The notes beneath the pieces were generated by a model. That model did no database searches, was not told the origin of the DNA, and worked only from the letters and a program-made list of their open reading frames with translations. A stretch of DNA of 64,000 nucleotides from Hansfordia pulvinata (lineage: Eukaryota; Ascomycota; Sordariomycetes; Xylariales), in the NCBI GenBank assembly GCA_006538405.1, contig BJKQ01000018.1, positions 265,001 to 329,000 on the forward strand, read 5' to 3'. Numbering within the stretch: the first letter of the stretch is position 1; every line of letters starts with the position of its first letter. This document shows positions 1-11,104 of this stretch, piece by piece. Position numbers and translations under genes: made by a program.

Positions 1-662
1 CACCTTCCATCTGGACTCAATGTTCTTGAGATTGTGTACTGTAAGTTGTACTTCCTCCACCCAACCCGCACGCGGAGATGGCCCAGCGTGACTCGGGAGA
101 CCGCGTCTTCCTCCTACGAACCAGATTTCTCGACCAGCAGACGAGACCCGACGGGGGTGCTCTGAACTCGGTAGCCGGTATTTTTCCCCGTCGCGGAGAA
201 ATCCGACTCCAGGAGCTTCTCCGGCCGCCCTTTCTAATTTAGGTAGGTACTTAACCTAGCAGTGAGATTTCCCACACCCCATCACCGCCGCGTTCTTTCA
301 CGTCCCCACCCCCGGCCTTACTTGGTAGATATATCCAATCCACGCGTCTGGTTCACGAGAGAAGTAGTTGTGCCCGACAGATGGGTATAAAGGCAGATGG
401 ATTCATTCGTCATCCGAGGCAACACTCGCACAGTCATACAGTTCACCATTCGTGTTACACACGTCCTTTAACAAAAAGCACAGCACGGCATTCACAGTTG
501 AACGAGAAGAGTAGAGAAATAAACCATGTATCAGATTCCATGATGCAGCTGGGAGCGTAGCACAACGCTGCTCGTTGGGATGACCAGGTTCCCCCAAGGT
601 AGGTAATGTATTTCACTTGCGTAGTACCGAGGGGGCAGCCAACACTCGCCCCGACAACACTA

Positions 663-665
<3 letters not shown>
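1..665. other. Non-coding left flank
   Basis: I see no convincing coding region here. The stretch contains short AGGTAGGTA-type tracts around 240-260 and at 596-605, of the kind scattered between genes throughout the window. It probably holds the 3' untranslated region of the minus-strand transporter that ends at 727. Confidence 0.5.

Positions 666-714
<49 letters not shown>
666..714. repeat. (GA)n microsatellite
   Basis: An uninterrupted GA dinucleotide run of about 24 units ends 13 bp before the stop codon of the transporter gene, so it probably lies in its 3' untranslated region. Confidence 0.95.
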
Positions 715-716
<2 letters not shown>

Positions 717-726
717 TCGGGTTTGT

Positions 727-2514
727 TTATGCGGCCGTCTTGATGTGCATGTCCTCGTGGACGCGCTCGGCATGGGCGGCCTCGCCCTCGACCTTGTCGT
801 CGTCGGGGCCCGGGGCGCCGAACGCGTTGCGCTCCATGTCGGCGCCGACGTCGCCGACCAAGCGGCCGGACTTGTCGAAGTGGCGGGGCTCGTCGCGGGC
901 TACGCGGACGACGTCGAGGGGGCCCTTGGACTTTGCAAAGATGACGTCCATCTCCTCGAGGGAGCGGTAGGCGGTCTCGGGGTAGAGGAAGTAGATGACG
1001 GGGACGGTGGCGGCGTTGAAGGCGGCGAAGACGACGTAGGTGCCGTAGCCGATGGACTCGAACATGATGGGGACGACCATGACGACCATGAAGGCGACGA
1101 GCCAGTTGGCGGAGACGGCGAGGGCGTTGGCCTGGACGCGGACGGACAGGGGCACGATCTCGGCCGGGTAGACCCAGGAGCAGGGGGACCAGGTGGCGGC
1201 GAAGAAGAACTGGTAGACGAAGATGAAGACGGCGGCGACGATGCCCGTGGCCGAGCCGCGGTCGAGGCCGATCATGGCGCCCATGACGGCCATGGAGACC
1301 ATCATGCCCAGCGAGCCGCCCATGAGCAGCTTGCGGCGCCCCCCGCGCTCGATGGTGAAGAGGGCCGGGATGGCCGACAGGAAGTACGCGGTGGCGGTGC
1401 AGCCGGCCAGCAGGCGCGAGACGAACGGCGACAGGCCGATGCTCTGCTGGTAGATGGTCGTCGAGTAGTACGTGATGACGTTGATGCCCGTCAGCTGCTG
1501 GCACACCTGGATCCAGTACGCCAGCGACGCCCGGTGGAAGTTGCGCGTCGGCCCCATGGTGAAGATGTCGCGGAACCTCCCGCCCTCTCCTCCTGCTCCT
1601 TCTCCGGTGCCGGTACCCCCCGTGCTCGAGGCCACGGCGACGCCGCGCATGGCCTGCATCTGGCTGCTGACCAGCGGGTCGTCCGGGCCACGTCGTTGAG
1701 GGCCTCGAGGACCTCCATGGCCTCGTGCTCGCGGCCGCGCAGGACGAGCCAGCGCGGCGACTCGGGCAGGAAGAAGATGGCGCAGATGATGAAGACCTCG
1801 AAGACGACCTGCAGGGAGATGGGGAAGCGCCAGGCGACGGAGCTGGGCTCGGCGAAGGACATGCCAAAGTTGACCCAGTACGCGACCATGACGCCGCCGA
1901 GGTTGAGCCCCATGTCGAAGGCGATGGTCAGCCCGCGGCGGTTCGGCCGCGAGCACTCGGCCTGCCACACGGGCACCGTCGCCGTCACGAAGCCGTTGCC
2001 CACGCCGCACACCAGCCGCCCGACGATGAACTGCGGCAGGCCGTACGCCGCGAACTGCAGCACCGCGCCGACCAGCATGACGGCGCACCCCACCGCGATG
2101 GAGCGCCGGCGGCCCAGCGCGTGGCCCGCCCGGATGAGGGCGACGTTGCCGAGGAACGAGCCCAGGCTGAAGCACGACACCACGATGCCCTGCATCACCG
2201 ACTGCTGGTGCCGCTCCCACGCCGCCAGCCCCGCGTTGCACGCGTCCGTCGTGCAGATCTCGGGGAACACCGCCGTGAACGACGGCAGCGACAGCAGCCC
2301 GCCCGTCACGCCCTGGTCGTAGCCGAACAGCCTATCTCACAAGCCACCCCCGCGAGCACGTGTCAGTTTTGATTTGGATACTTGCACATGTATGAAGATG
2401 GTCGAGAATGGAAGGTTTGATCAAAACTTACAGCATGTCGACGCCCGCCACCGTGGCCACGGCAATGTCGAGCTTGGTGCCCCGCAGGCCGAGAAAGGGC
2501 TTCTTGAGATTCAT
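727..2514 (-). CDS. MFS sugar/quinate-type transporter, one-base frameshift
   Basis: Predicted proton-coupled sugar transporter of the major facilitator superfamily in the plasma membrane. Exon 1 is 2514-2432 and exon 2 is 2331-727; the intron has a GTAAG donor and a TAG acceptor, and joining gives the family motif LLFGYDQG. Other sugar-porter signatures visible are GRRRSIAVG, PESPRWLVLRGR, QQLTGINVITYYS and a PETAYRSLEEMD version of the usual PETKG motif after the twelfth segment. The reading frame breaks once, at the GGG run 1685-1687 in the central loop. One added base gives a continuous 562-residue protein of normal family length. I read this as a sequencing error, though a real inactivating deletion cannot be excluded. 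It heads the run of catabolic genes to its right and may import their substrate. The substrate cannot be told from sequence. Confidence 0.88.
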
Positions 2515-3729
2515 CGCGGCTGCTGGGAGAGGAGGGGAGGGGACTCTTGACTAAGTTGTGGGGATAAAAGGGTTTCGTGTGGGTTTGGGGGTTAACAGAG
2601 AAAAAAGAAGACAGTTCAGTCAGAGACTAGACTAAGGTAGTGGAGATAGTATAACAGTGCGCCGACGAGCCTCAGTAGCAGCAACACCAAGCCGAGAGCT
2701 GCGTGGTGGACGACCAACAACAGCAGACCCCGGGTCCTGACGACCAACTTATAATAGCGTCCGGCTGCATTCTCCAGCCGCGGACAAATGCTCTGCTGCC
2801 CGGCGCCTAGTGCGGACGAGACGACGTCCTGATTTCCCACAGATCGCAAGAGGAATCCTCTTGGTAGGGGCGGCCCCGGTCATGTCGCGAGTAATGATGC
2901 CAAAGCTCCCCCCCCCCACACGTACCCCGGACCCGCCTGATCTGGGGAAACCCCTGACAGCTGGGGTTAATTGGTGCCCACGCGCGGGGATAGCGGAGAG
3001 TCGAGTCGATAGGACGCACACGGGGAGGGGGAGGAACGGCAGGCAAGCAAGCAGGCTACCAGCCGACAGGGAACGCGGCTGAGTTGGTCATCTCACACAT
3101 GCGGATATACGAGTGTGCGTGGTGGAGGAGGAGCCCAGGCCCGTCAGGTCCCACGGTCCCCGTCGCCCCACGTGGGGCAGCATGGATCATGATCATGTGC
3201 TTGGGCCTCATCGCGGGTCCGCAGCTTCAACTCGAGTACTCGCAGCATGTAATAAGGTACCTAACCTAACATACCTGAAGTAGACAGATGGATGGATCCC
3301 AGCTAGGTAACTTAGCGCCTTGGTTCTTTGTCCGGGCTGCGGCGAATTGAAACTGATGTCGCGTCCCGGCAGCACCCGGCGCGGCGCCATCGTGAGCATG
3401 GCAAGCCAAAGCACGAGCCGAGCAACAAAACAAGACCACGAGATGGACCGTCGTCCACAGAGTTCCGCCAGGCCGTGCGCCGGCCGGCCAGTCTGGCCCG
3501 GCTTGCAACGCACGAAACACGCTGGCACTGGGGATCTGGACCGCGACGGGTGTTAGTTGTTGTTGCCGAAGAACCAGGTGCGCGGAGTCGAGTCCTCCCT
3601 CGTATGGGAGAAAGATGATGGAACCGGTCCGGGGCTCTCTGTTGTCTGTCTATGTGTCGATATGACGTCTGTTATGCCGAAGAATGTCTATCTCGGCGCA
3701 GACCGCGCGACACACCCAACGGTCCAAAT
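2515..3729. other. Intergenic, promoter side of transporter
   Basis: No coding sequence is supported. It should hold the transporter's promoter and 5' untranslated region on its left and the upstream region of the tRNA gene on its right. Several overlapping short frames on both strands have no recognisable motif. Confidence 0.5.
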
Positions 3730-3821
3730 GTCAGAGTGGGAGAGTGGTTATTCCGTCAGCCTCGAACCATCGATGCAAGCTGATGCCTTCGGGCGCGCAG
3801 GTTCGAATCCTGTCTCTGACG
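3730..3821 (+). tRNA. tRNA-Ser(CGA) with 11-nt intron
   Basis: A full class II cloverleaf folds by eye. The acceptor stem GTCAGAG (3730-3736) pairs with CTCTGAC (3814-3820), followed by discriminator G at 3821, as expected for serine. The anticodon stem TCAGC (3756-3760) pairs with GCTGA (3779-3783). The T arm is GCAGG-TTCGAAT-CCTGT and the variable arm is GCC-TTCG-GGC. The anticodon loop is CT-CGA-A followed by an 11-nt insertion (3767-3777) immediately 3' of position 37, the canonical site for nuclear tRNA introns; the spliced loop then has seven bases. Anticodon CGA is at 3763-3765 and reads UCG. tRNA-Ser(CGA) commonly carries an intron in fungi. Confidence 0.95.
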
Positions 3822-3830
3822 ACGGTTATC

Positions 3831-3838
3831 TTTTTTTT
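3831..3838 (+). terminator. RNA polymerase III terminator
   Basis: A run of eight T residues starts 9 bp after the discriminator base of the tRNA gene, the usual Pol III stop signal. Confidence 0.9.
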
Positions 3839-4175
3839 ATCCGTCTTGATACTCCGAGGATCGAAGTCTTTTCCTTCGGCTTGCGATTTTCTTGGCGGCC
3901 TCCGCCCCTCTCCGCCAAGTCAGGGAAGCATCTCAGCATAAAAGGGACCTAGTTGTGGGTTGAAGCGAGAGTTACTATAGCCTAACAATGAAGGTGGAAA
4001 AGAGGACGAGCGTAATAAAAGTCAGATCCAATGGATCTCTCTCCTATCTCATGTACCGCCGGGTAAGCTGGGAAATCGCCCCTTGCAGAAGCCCTACACA
4101 CACAGCACAGTACAACGCAGCACACAGCCGTAAATATCCAAGAGCCCCCTGACCGAAACCGCCCTTCCCGCCGTC

Positions 4176-5719
4176 TCACAGCGACTCTTCAAACTCCCAG
4201 TCGCCGGCCAGCTGCTCCACCAGCCGCCGGCGCGCCTCCGGCCCCAGGGGCCCCAGGGGTAGGCGGCATTCGCCGCCGAGCCGGAGCCCGGGGGGGGAAA
4301 CCCCCGCCGCCGACGCGAAGTGGTCGAGCAGGAACTTGGCGCCCTGGATCCCGCTGGCGCAGACGAGCGCGTCGGCCCGGGCCACCCGCGCCTGCAGCGT
4401 CCGGGCCTCGGCCAGGCTGCCCGGGTCCCCGGCGTGCAGTCCGGCCGCCGCCCGGTCGTACAGCCGCCGCAGCGTCTTGGGGAACACCCCGCCCGAGCTC
4501 GCGATGCAGCCCGCGTGCCCGCCCGCCAGCGCCGGCAGCAGGTAGTCTGCCAGGCCGCAGAGGGTCTGGGGCGCCGTTCGGTCAGTGGTCGAGAAAGAAT
4601 TCGAGGGGAACGAGCTACCAGTCGGGGAGACAGAAGAAAAAAGGCCGGGGGGAGGATGGCGATGGTAACTTACCAGGAACTGGCCCGATACAGTGGCGGC
4701 GCTGAGCGATGCGCCCTTCCTCTGCTGGTACTCTTCCGACTGCGTGTACGCCGCAATCCGCACGCCTGTGAGAGCAAACCAAATTTAGTATCTGCCGCGA
4801 AGCTGGATAACATGGACTGCTACAGGCAAGTTTGTGCGAACAAAGTAAGAAAGAGACTGGGACTGAACTGACCCTTGCCGATCGACGCGCAGGTGAGCTT
4901 GACCCCGAAGCAGTTGGGGTGCTCGGCGAGGCTGCTGACGTCGTCCGAGTCGAGGTCGATGCCGCCCGACGCCCCCGGGAAGTTGTACACCATGACGGGG
5001 ATCGGCGAGCGGTCCATGACCCTGGTGAAGAAGGCCCGGATGGCCTCCTTGTCGCTCTTCATCGAGTAGGAGAAGTATCCTGTTTTTTTTTTTCCGTGTT
5101 GGTGTCAGCAAGTACCTATACCCACCTAACCTCAGGTACGGTATGTGTCTGTATGAGGGGCATCGGCTGGCCGAGGACGACTTGCACCTTGCATACTACT
5201 TACCTGGCGTGATCACAATGGCGTGGCTGGCGCCCGCCTCGGCTGCGTCTTTGGTGAGCTCGATCGTCGTCTGCAGCGATCCGCCTGGCATCAAAATCAG
5301 CATATCAGATCTCTACTGCCCGAGGAACCTCTCCCCAAATGCACGTGCACAGCTTGGCTTACCGCCAGTCCCGGCCATCAGGGGAAAGTGTCTGAACCCA
5401 TTGTCGTCCAGTGCTGCTCGGGCGGTGGCCACCACGGCCCGCCTCTCTTCTCGGCTCAAGTGCGATGCTATAAAAAGGTGGTTAGAGTTGTCGGCCGAAC
5501 AAAGCCCCCCACGAGGAGAGAAAGAGAAAGACAGGAAAACAAGCGGGCTCGCTGACCTTCGCCCGTGGAGCCCAAGACTACAATTTGCACGTTGGCAGCC
5601 GCGTTCCGCTTGACGTTGGCGGCGAGGCTCGCGTGATCGACCTCGTCGCCCCCGGGGAGGAAAGGGGTGCTCAACGGGGCGGCAGGCCCGTTTGGCCAGA
5701 GTTCGCGTCGGAGGGGCAT
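4176..5719 (-). CDS. Dihydrodipicolinate synthase-family aldolase
   Basis: Class I lyase of the DapA/N-acetylneuraminate lyase family. Fungi make lysine by the aminoadipate route, so the role is more likely cleavage of a 2-keto-3-deoxy sugar acid or 4-hydroxy-2-oxoglutarate, as in fungal galacturonate breakdown. Six exons join in frame: 5719-5557, 5467-5363, 5284-5204, 5079-4873, 4765-4674 and 4565-4176, giving 345 residues, slightly longer than bacterial relatives. Visible signatures are LGSTGE near the start of the barrel, PVMVYNFPG with the family tyrosine, and FGVKLTC, where the lysine should form the Schiff base. All introns have GT-AG ends. The reading frame is intact, unlike several neighbours. 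The ATG at 5719 is the first that keeps the N-terminal barrel strand. Exact substrate is unknown. Confidence 0.88.
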
Positions 5720-6651
5720 ATTGAAAGTAACAAAACGAGGGGGGGGCTCAGACTAGGGGGGGGGGGGGGGGGGCACGCGAGCAATTCTGGTCCGGGGGAG
5801 ACAAGGGGGGGGAGGGTTCTCGTTGCGATGACGACTTGCCGCTCACATTAGCCACACTCGCCCAAGATGAGACTAACTACCAAACATCATGCACACCAAA
5901 AACGTATTATACGCACGTCTGCCAAGGGGGGAGAGGATTCTTCGGAAAGGGGTTCCGAGGACCTGGCGCGGCGTGTGCCCATTTCTCCGCGAGTGCCTGC
6001 CCTGCAGATCCAGGGGAAATGGAAATTTCCGCGCGCGCGGAAAAAAACCCAAGAAGCAGCACCGCGATCTCCACCTCCCCCGGAACAGGCAGACCGGCCG
6101 CCACGGTTACCTACCGTAAGGTAGGTACATCGTAGGTAGGGATTGCAAGCGCTGGGCCACCCGGTCGGTCCCATCCATAGGCTGACGCTGACGCTATTCC
6201 CGAAGGCCGCGGCTTCGTCTCGGCAAGCCCGATGGGAATGGGGGGAGATGGCCCAGGTTTCAATTTCACTCGCGCGGGACACGCATACCGGCGGGTCCGT
6301 GTCCGGACGAGGGTAGTAACTCGAGGCGAGCGGTTCCAGCCATTCCGTTCCGTGGTCGTGTACTTGTAGAAAAGTCATGTGAATAGGTAAGGTAAGGTAG
6401 TTAGGTAGTCACTGAATTCTGCAAGCTACTTGGGTAAGATAGTAGGAGCCAAGGGGTCTCGACCGACACGCCACAAAGCTTTGAGTGGTTCTCTCTCACG
6501 AATGTCGGTCCCCGTCCGTTCCCGGAGCATGCACACACTGCGCGTGCTGTTCCACCGTCCAGCCCACTCCACGTCCATGCTTCGCTTCGGACCCCGGTTC
6601 CCCGGTAACCACGGACTACTCGTAGGCTTTTGTTAGTGGGCCGCACTCGAC
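5720..6651. other. Intergenic with poly(G) tract
   Basis: No gene is supported. An 18-base G run (5756-5773) lies just upstream of the aldolase start, within its likely 5' leader. TAGGTAGG-type tracts occur at 6110-6140 and 6390-6405. The right part should hold the 3' untranslated region of the ALDH gene. Confidence 0.5.
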
Positions 6652-8949
6652 TCAGGGGAACAGCACGTCGCCCAGGCGGTAGTTGACCGTCTTGACCTGC
6701 GTGTAGTTCTCGAGGGCGTAGCTGCCGAGCTCGCGGCCGATGCCCGACTCCTTGAAGCCGCCGAACGGGGCCTGCGGGGACAGCAGGCCGTAGTTGTTAA
6801 TCCACACCGTGCTGGACGACGGGGCAAGTTGTTGAGTCAGTTAGGTAGCCAAGGTGGTAAGGTAGAGAGAGGATGGGGGCCGTTTCCTAAGGTAGGTAGG
6901 TAGGTAGGTTAGGTAGTCAGTCGGGTCACTGCAACTTACCCGGCGCGCAAGGCGTTGGACATGCGGACGGCCGTGTTGACGTTCTGGGTGAAGACGGCGC
7001 CGGCAAGACCTGCGTCACGTGGTCGATCAGTCAGTGGTCAGAGCGGTGCCACGCGGTGAGGGGTCCTCGAAAGGCCTTGGGACAAGGCAGGTAGGTAGGT
7101 AGGTAGGTAGGTAGGTAGGTAGGTAGGTAGGTAGGGAGGTAGGGAGGGAGGTGAATCACCGTAGCTGGTCTGGTTGGCGATGCGGACGGCCTCGTCCTCG
7201 TCGCGGAACTTCTGGATCGTGACGACGGGCCCGAAGATCTCCTCGCGGGCAATCTTCATGTCCGAGGTGACGTCGGTGAAGACGGTGGGCTCGATGAAGT
7301 AGCCCCTGTCGCCGTGGCGGGCACCGCCGCAGGCCACGGTGGCGCCCTCGGCGCGCCCGGAGTCGAGGTAGGCCATGATGCGGTCGAACTGCAGGCGCGA
7401 GACCTGAGGGCCCTGGAACGTGCCCTCGGCGAAGGGGTCGCCCAGCCGGTTGCGCGCGGCGCGCTCCCGGAACCGCGCCACGAACTCGTCGTGGACGCCC
7501 TCCTGCACCAGGATCCGCGAGCCGGCCGAGCAGCACTGGCCCTGGTTGAAGAAGATGCCAAAGTTGGCCCACGACACGGCGTCGTCGACCACGGCGTCGT
7601 CGAACACAATGTTGGGCGACTTGCCCCCCAGCTCCAGCGTCACCTTCTTCAGGTTGCTCCGCGACGCCGCCGCCAGGATCGTGCGCCCCACGGCCGTCGA
7701 CCCCGTGAACGCGATCTTGTCCACGTCCATGTGCTGGGCGATGGCCGCCCCGGCGACGGGGCCGAAGCCGGAGACGATGTTGATCACGCCGGGGGGGAAG
7801 CCCGCCTCGACGACCAGCTTGGCCGCGTAGAGGGCCGACAGAGGCGTCTGCTCCGCCGTCTTCATCACGACCGTGTTGCCCGTCGCGATGGCTGGGCCGA
7901 TCTTCCAGGACCACATCAGAAGCTGTTGCCGAGCCAGTCAGTCAGCTGTCGCGTACATCACGTCCGCGTCGGGTAATGGTTGGTCGACTGGGGTTATGTA
8001 GGTAGGAGACGTAGTCGGGTTCGTCGACCAGAGACGTACAGGGAAGTCTGGGAGAAATACAAGTCAGCACAACAGAACAGCTTTCTCCCGGCCACCAGAA
8101 ATTCAGTCGGAGGGCAGACCAACTCACTCCTTCGCACAGCGGACAGTTGACACCCGATTAGTAAAAGAATACCTAGACACACGAGAATAACCGACTGCAG
8201 ATCAACTGCCCTCCTTCTCCAGGGGGGTTCGTTGCTCACCATCTGCAGAACCGGGACGCGTCAGCAACGACACCTCAAAGCGAAAAGAGCAAGCCCGGAA
8301 TCCTCCCAAGCCCAACAACACTCACGGTATGATCTGCCCGCAGACGCCGATGGGCTCGTGGCGGGTGTAGACGAGCGTCTCGCGGTTCGTGTCGATGGTC
8401 TGCCCCGTGATCTTGTCGGCCCAGCCGCCGTAGTACCGCAGGCAAGCCGCGGCGTTGGCCACGTCCCGCGCGCCGTCGCCAGCGCCTTGCCGTTGTCCAG
8501 CGCCTCGATGGCCGCCAGCGTCTCCGCCTCGCGCTCGAACAGGTCCGCCAGCCTGGTCAGCATGCGGCCCCGCTCCGTCGGGGTGACCTTGTCGCGCCAG
8601 GCGGAGGAGGAGGAGGAGGAGGACGACGATCCGGACGACCCTTGGTCTCCTTCGAAGGCGGCGCGCGCGGCCGCCACGGCCCGGTCCACGTCCGCCTGCG
8701 TGCCCTCGTGGACCGAGACGATGGCCGTCTCGTCGGTCGGGTTGATCGTCTCGAAGGTCTTTCCCTCGGCTCCGGCGACGAACTCGTTGTTAATGAACCT
8801 GCGTTTTCTCCTCGTTAGACGGGAGGGAAAAGGGTGGAGGGGAAGAGACGGGGCCGAGAGGGCAGAGGGAGGGGAATAGGGTGTTCGTACAAGCCCAAGG
8901 GTTGCTCGTAGGTCACGGTGGGCGTCTTGATGGTGGTGAATAGCGCCAT
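6652..8949 (-). CDS. NAD(P)-dependent aldehyde dehydrogenase, micro-exons, one frameshift
   Basis: Oxidises an aldehyde to the acid. The long exon 7922-7160 contains the family motifs [23 protein letters not shown] (general-base glutamate) and NQGQCCSAG (catalytic cysteine). My model is 8949-8891, 8798-8326, 8242-8240, 8129-8128, 8047-8040, 7922-7160, 7009-6940 and 6811-6652, giving 512 residues, normal for the family. The three tiny exons supply the conserved PWNFPLL motif (see the splice-site entry). Exon 2 has one missing base in the CCC run 8465-8467; one added base makes every splice phase agree. Exon 2 also has a poly-serine insertion from a trinucleotide run near 8606-8625 that ALDHs do not usually carry. 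The intron 7159-7010 contains a TAGG tetranucleotide array. The substrate is not determined, but the aldolase and dehydrogenases nearby suggest a semialdehyde from sugar-acid breakdown. Confidence 0.9.
7091..7135. repeat. TAGG tetranucleotide array in ALDH intron
   Basis: About eleven perfect TAGG units lie inside the ALDH intron 7159-7010. They read CCTA on the gene strand, so they add pyrimidine-rich sequence within the intron. Confidence 0.9.
7923..8325 (-). other. Four consecutive introns separated by micro-exons of 3, 2 and 8 nt
   Basis: On the minus strand, exon 2 ends ATACC at 8326. Intron A (8325-8243) is GTGAGT to CAG with branch-like GCTGAC. Micro-exon ATG is 8242-8240. Intron B (8239-8130) is GTGAGC to AAG with CTAAT. 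Micro-exon GA is 8129-8128. Intron C (8127-8048) is GTGAGT to CAG with GCTGAC. Micro-exon ACTTCCCT is 8047-8040. Intron D (8039-7923) is GTACGT to CAG with GCTGAC. Joining gives CCA TGG AAC TTC CCT CTT CTG, the conserved P-W-N-F-P-L-L of ALDHs, in frame. Omitting the 2-nt exon gives a stop codon. Splicing one intron at a time from the 3' side would not require any tiny exon to be recognised as an exon. Confidence 0.8.
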
Positions 8950-9584
8950 GTTTGCTGCTGAGGTATGTTAAAGGGTTGCAATGACGGGTCGTAATGTGCT
9001 CGGGAATTGTGATGTCAGTATGTCACCAGAGAGAGAGAGAGATGGAGACGAGACCCTGCAGTGGCTGACTGATTGCATCAAATACATGTATTGTCTGATA
9101 TTTTCTAGTTAGACGGCGTGACTTGGTTGTTTTATACATGCAACGCAACGCCCAATGGGAATTCCGCCCTGCGGCTTTTCCAGATGCACAGGTGGACAGG
9201 AAACGGAATTTCGGATCACAGCGGACAGGCTGGCAATGGGACGTGGGGTGGCTGTCGAGGTTGGCTGGACTCGTCCAACAAAAGAACCTTCACATTTCCA
9301 ACCTCGGGGACACCGATTGGGCCTTATAGAGACGGCGATGGACGGGCGGGCGTGCACTGTATAATCGGTCCAGGGAATGACTCCGTGGAAGACAAAGTAA
9401 TGCATGCAGCAGATGCACAAGGTTTGTATTCTAACGCCATACCTTAGGTAGTTACGAGCTGCTAGAGACTGTCTGAATACCAGCCTCATCATTATCATCA
9501 TCATCTCTCGGCTCATCCATCTCGGCTCATCAGCCGGTCACCCTCCCCAAGTACCTGCATCTTTGCATGGCAGGTCACCCCGGC
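8950..9584. other. Intergenic
   Basis: ALDH promoter side on the left and the 3' flank of the dehydrogenase on the right. A short GA run sits near 9030-9043. Frames here are short and lack motifs. Confidence 0.5.
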
Positions 9585-10615
9585 CTATTTCTGCGTAGCA
9601 ATGACCGCCCTAAGCCTCTCATCCCGCTCCTCGAAATCGGCGACGCGCACCTCGCCAAGCTCCCTCTCGACCTCGCCCACGACCCCCTCGATCCAGCCCG
9701 CGGGGCCAGGCCCCCCGCCGGCGCCGCCGCCGGCGCCCTCCTCGACCATGTCGAGGGGCTCGTAGCTGTCCCAGACCTCCTGGATGGTCGGGCCCAGGTT
9801 GTCGAGGAACGCGCGGATGCCGCCGCGGGGGCCGGCGCCGCCGCCCATGTGGTAGGCGCGGAAGGGCCCCTGGACGGCGAAGCGAGGGCCGAGGCTGGCG
9901 CGGACGACCTCGTCGACGTCGGCGGCGCTGGCGACGCCCTCGCGGACCAGCCACGCGGCCTCGCGGAACAGCACGTACGCGAGGCGGTTGCCGACGAAGC
10001 CGGGAACCTCTTTGCGGACGACGACGGGGCGGTGGCCCGACCCCAGGCCCGCGAAGTAAGCCCGCGCGAAGGCGACCTCGGCCGGCGCCGTGTCGGGCGA
10101 GGGCACCAGCTCGATCAGCGGCAGCACGTGCGGCGGGTTGAACGGGTGCACGACCATCAGGCGCGAGCGCCCGCCCTCGGTCATGAGCGCCGCCTGGCGC
10201 GACGCCGCGATGCCCGACGTCGAGGACCACAGGTGGGCGGACGGGGCGCCAGCTTCTCGATCTCGGCCCACACCGCCCGCTTGAAGTCGAGCCGCTCCGG
10301 TCCCTGCTCCTGCACCACGTCGGCGCCCGCGCACGCCTGCGCCAGCGAGGCCGCGATCACCAGGCGGCCCTGGCTCTGCAGCTCGCGCAGGCGGCTGCTG
10401 CCGCCGTCGCCGCTACCGTCGCTACCGTCGCCGCCGCCGCCGCCGCCGAGGTACGCGGGCAGGACGGCCTCTATGTGCTGCTGCAGGTCCGGGCGCGTGT
10501 CGTAGACGGTCACGGTGCCGGTGCCGTGGCGCAGGTGCAGCGCCGCGAAGGAGATGCCGATGGACCCCAGGCCGACGAGGCACACGTTGAGCTTGGGCGG
10601 GGTTTCTGCTGACAT
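9585..10615 (-). CDS. 3-hydroxyacyl-CoA dehydrogenase-like (lambda-crystallin/L-gulonate or carnitine dehydrogenase type), one frameshift
   Basis: NAD-dependent dehydrogenase of the 3-hydroxyacyl-CoA dehydrogenase fold; members of this size act on fatty acyl-CoA, L-gulonate or carnitine. Single exon. The N-terminal Rossmann motif is GLGSIG near residue 16. HPFNPP carries the expected catalytic histidine, and KEVPGFVGNRL marks the start of the C-terminal helical domain. The frame breaks once, at the GGGG run 10243-10246. One added base joins IEKLAPP to SAHLWSSTSGIAAS and yields 343 residues. A glycine/serine-rich insertion (residues about 58-73) from CCG repeats and another glycine-rich loop near the C-terminus are unusual. 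The gene is divergent from the SDR gene, with 489 bp between start codons, so both may share control. Ending in a short helical domain without a hydratase part argues against a beta-oxidation multifunctional enzyme. Confidence 0.85.
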
Positions 10616-11104
10616 GGTTTGGGCGGGCCTTGGCTTCCAGTCGGTCGGTCGTGGGGGAAAAGGGGGGAAAAGGGAGCAAGCAAGCAAGCAACCGTTTCTG
10701 TGAGGCTTTGATGTGCCGACGACCCAACGACTCAAATAAAAAAGGGGGGCCGGGGAGGGGCCGGGGGTGACGGCTTGTCAAGTGTCAGTCCGTCTTTCTT
10801 GGGGGACCACTGCGGGAACAGATCTCCGTGGACACTGGGAACAATTGTCCGCCCGCGCGGTGCTCGACTCGGGCCGCGACAGAGGCCTCTCCGCCTCCAT
10901 GACGACCGCGTCCATGGGCGACGGACGTATGGGCTTTCTGAATATAGCTCCTTGGGCCCTGTTACCTCCTACCCCCGAGTGAAGAGATTGTCGGTTTGGA
11001 TAGTACCTCAACCTGCATATTTGCCTATACCTAAGGTACCAGGTATTTACCTACCTACTTCCTATAGCCCTTTGCAGCGCCAACCCACGATTTACACCTC
11101 AGCC
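10616..11104. promoter_or_regulatory. Shared divergent promoter region
   Basis: This 489-bp gap separates the start codons of two divergently transcribed dehydrogenase genes. It contains CT-rich and AGCAAGCAAGCAAG stretches on the dehydrogenase side and CTACCTACTT-type tracts on the SDR side. No specific operator is identifiable. Confidence 0.5.

Noticed and set aside
745..2322. Long plus-strand frames (up to 525 residues) opposite the transporter
   Set aside because: They mirror a recognisable minus-strand transporter in very GC-rich DNA; they lack motifs and have biased Asp/Gly/Val composition typical of antisense shadows.
7091..7135. TAGG array considered as a CRISPR-like or regulatory repeat
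   Set aside because: A simple tetranucleotide microsatellite inside an intron, without spacers; similar tracts are dispersed between genes.
9567..10505. 312-residue plus-strand frame opposite the 3-hydroxyacyl-CoA dehydrogenase
   Set aside because: Antisense shadow; the minus strand has HPFNPP and Rossmann motifs.
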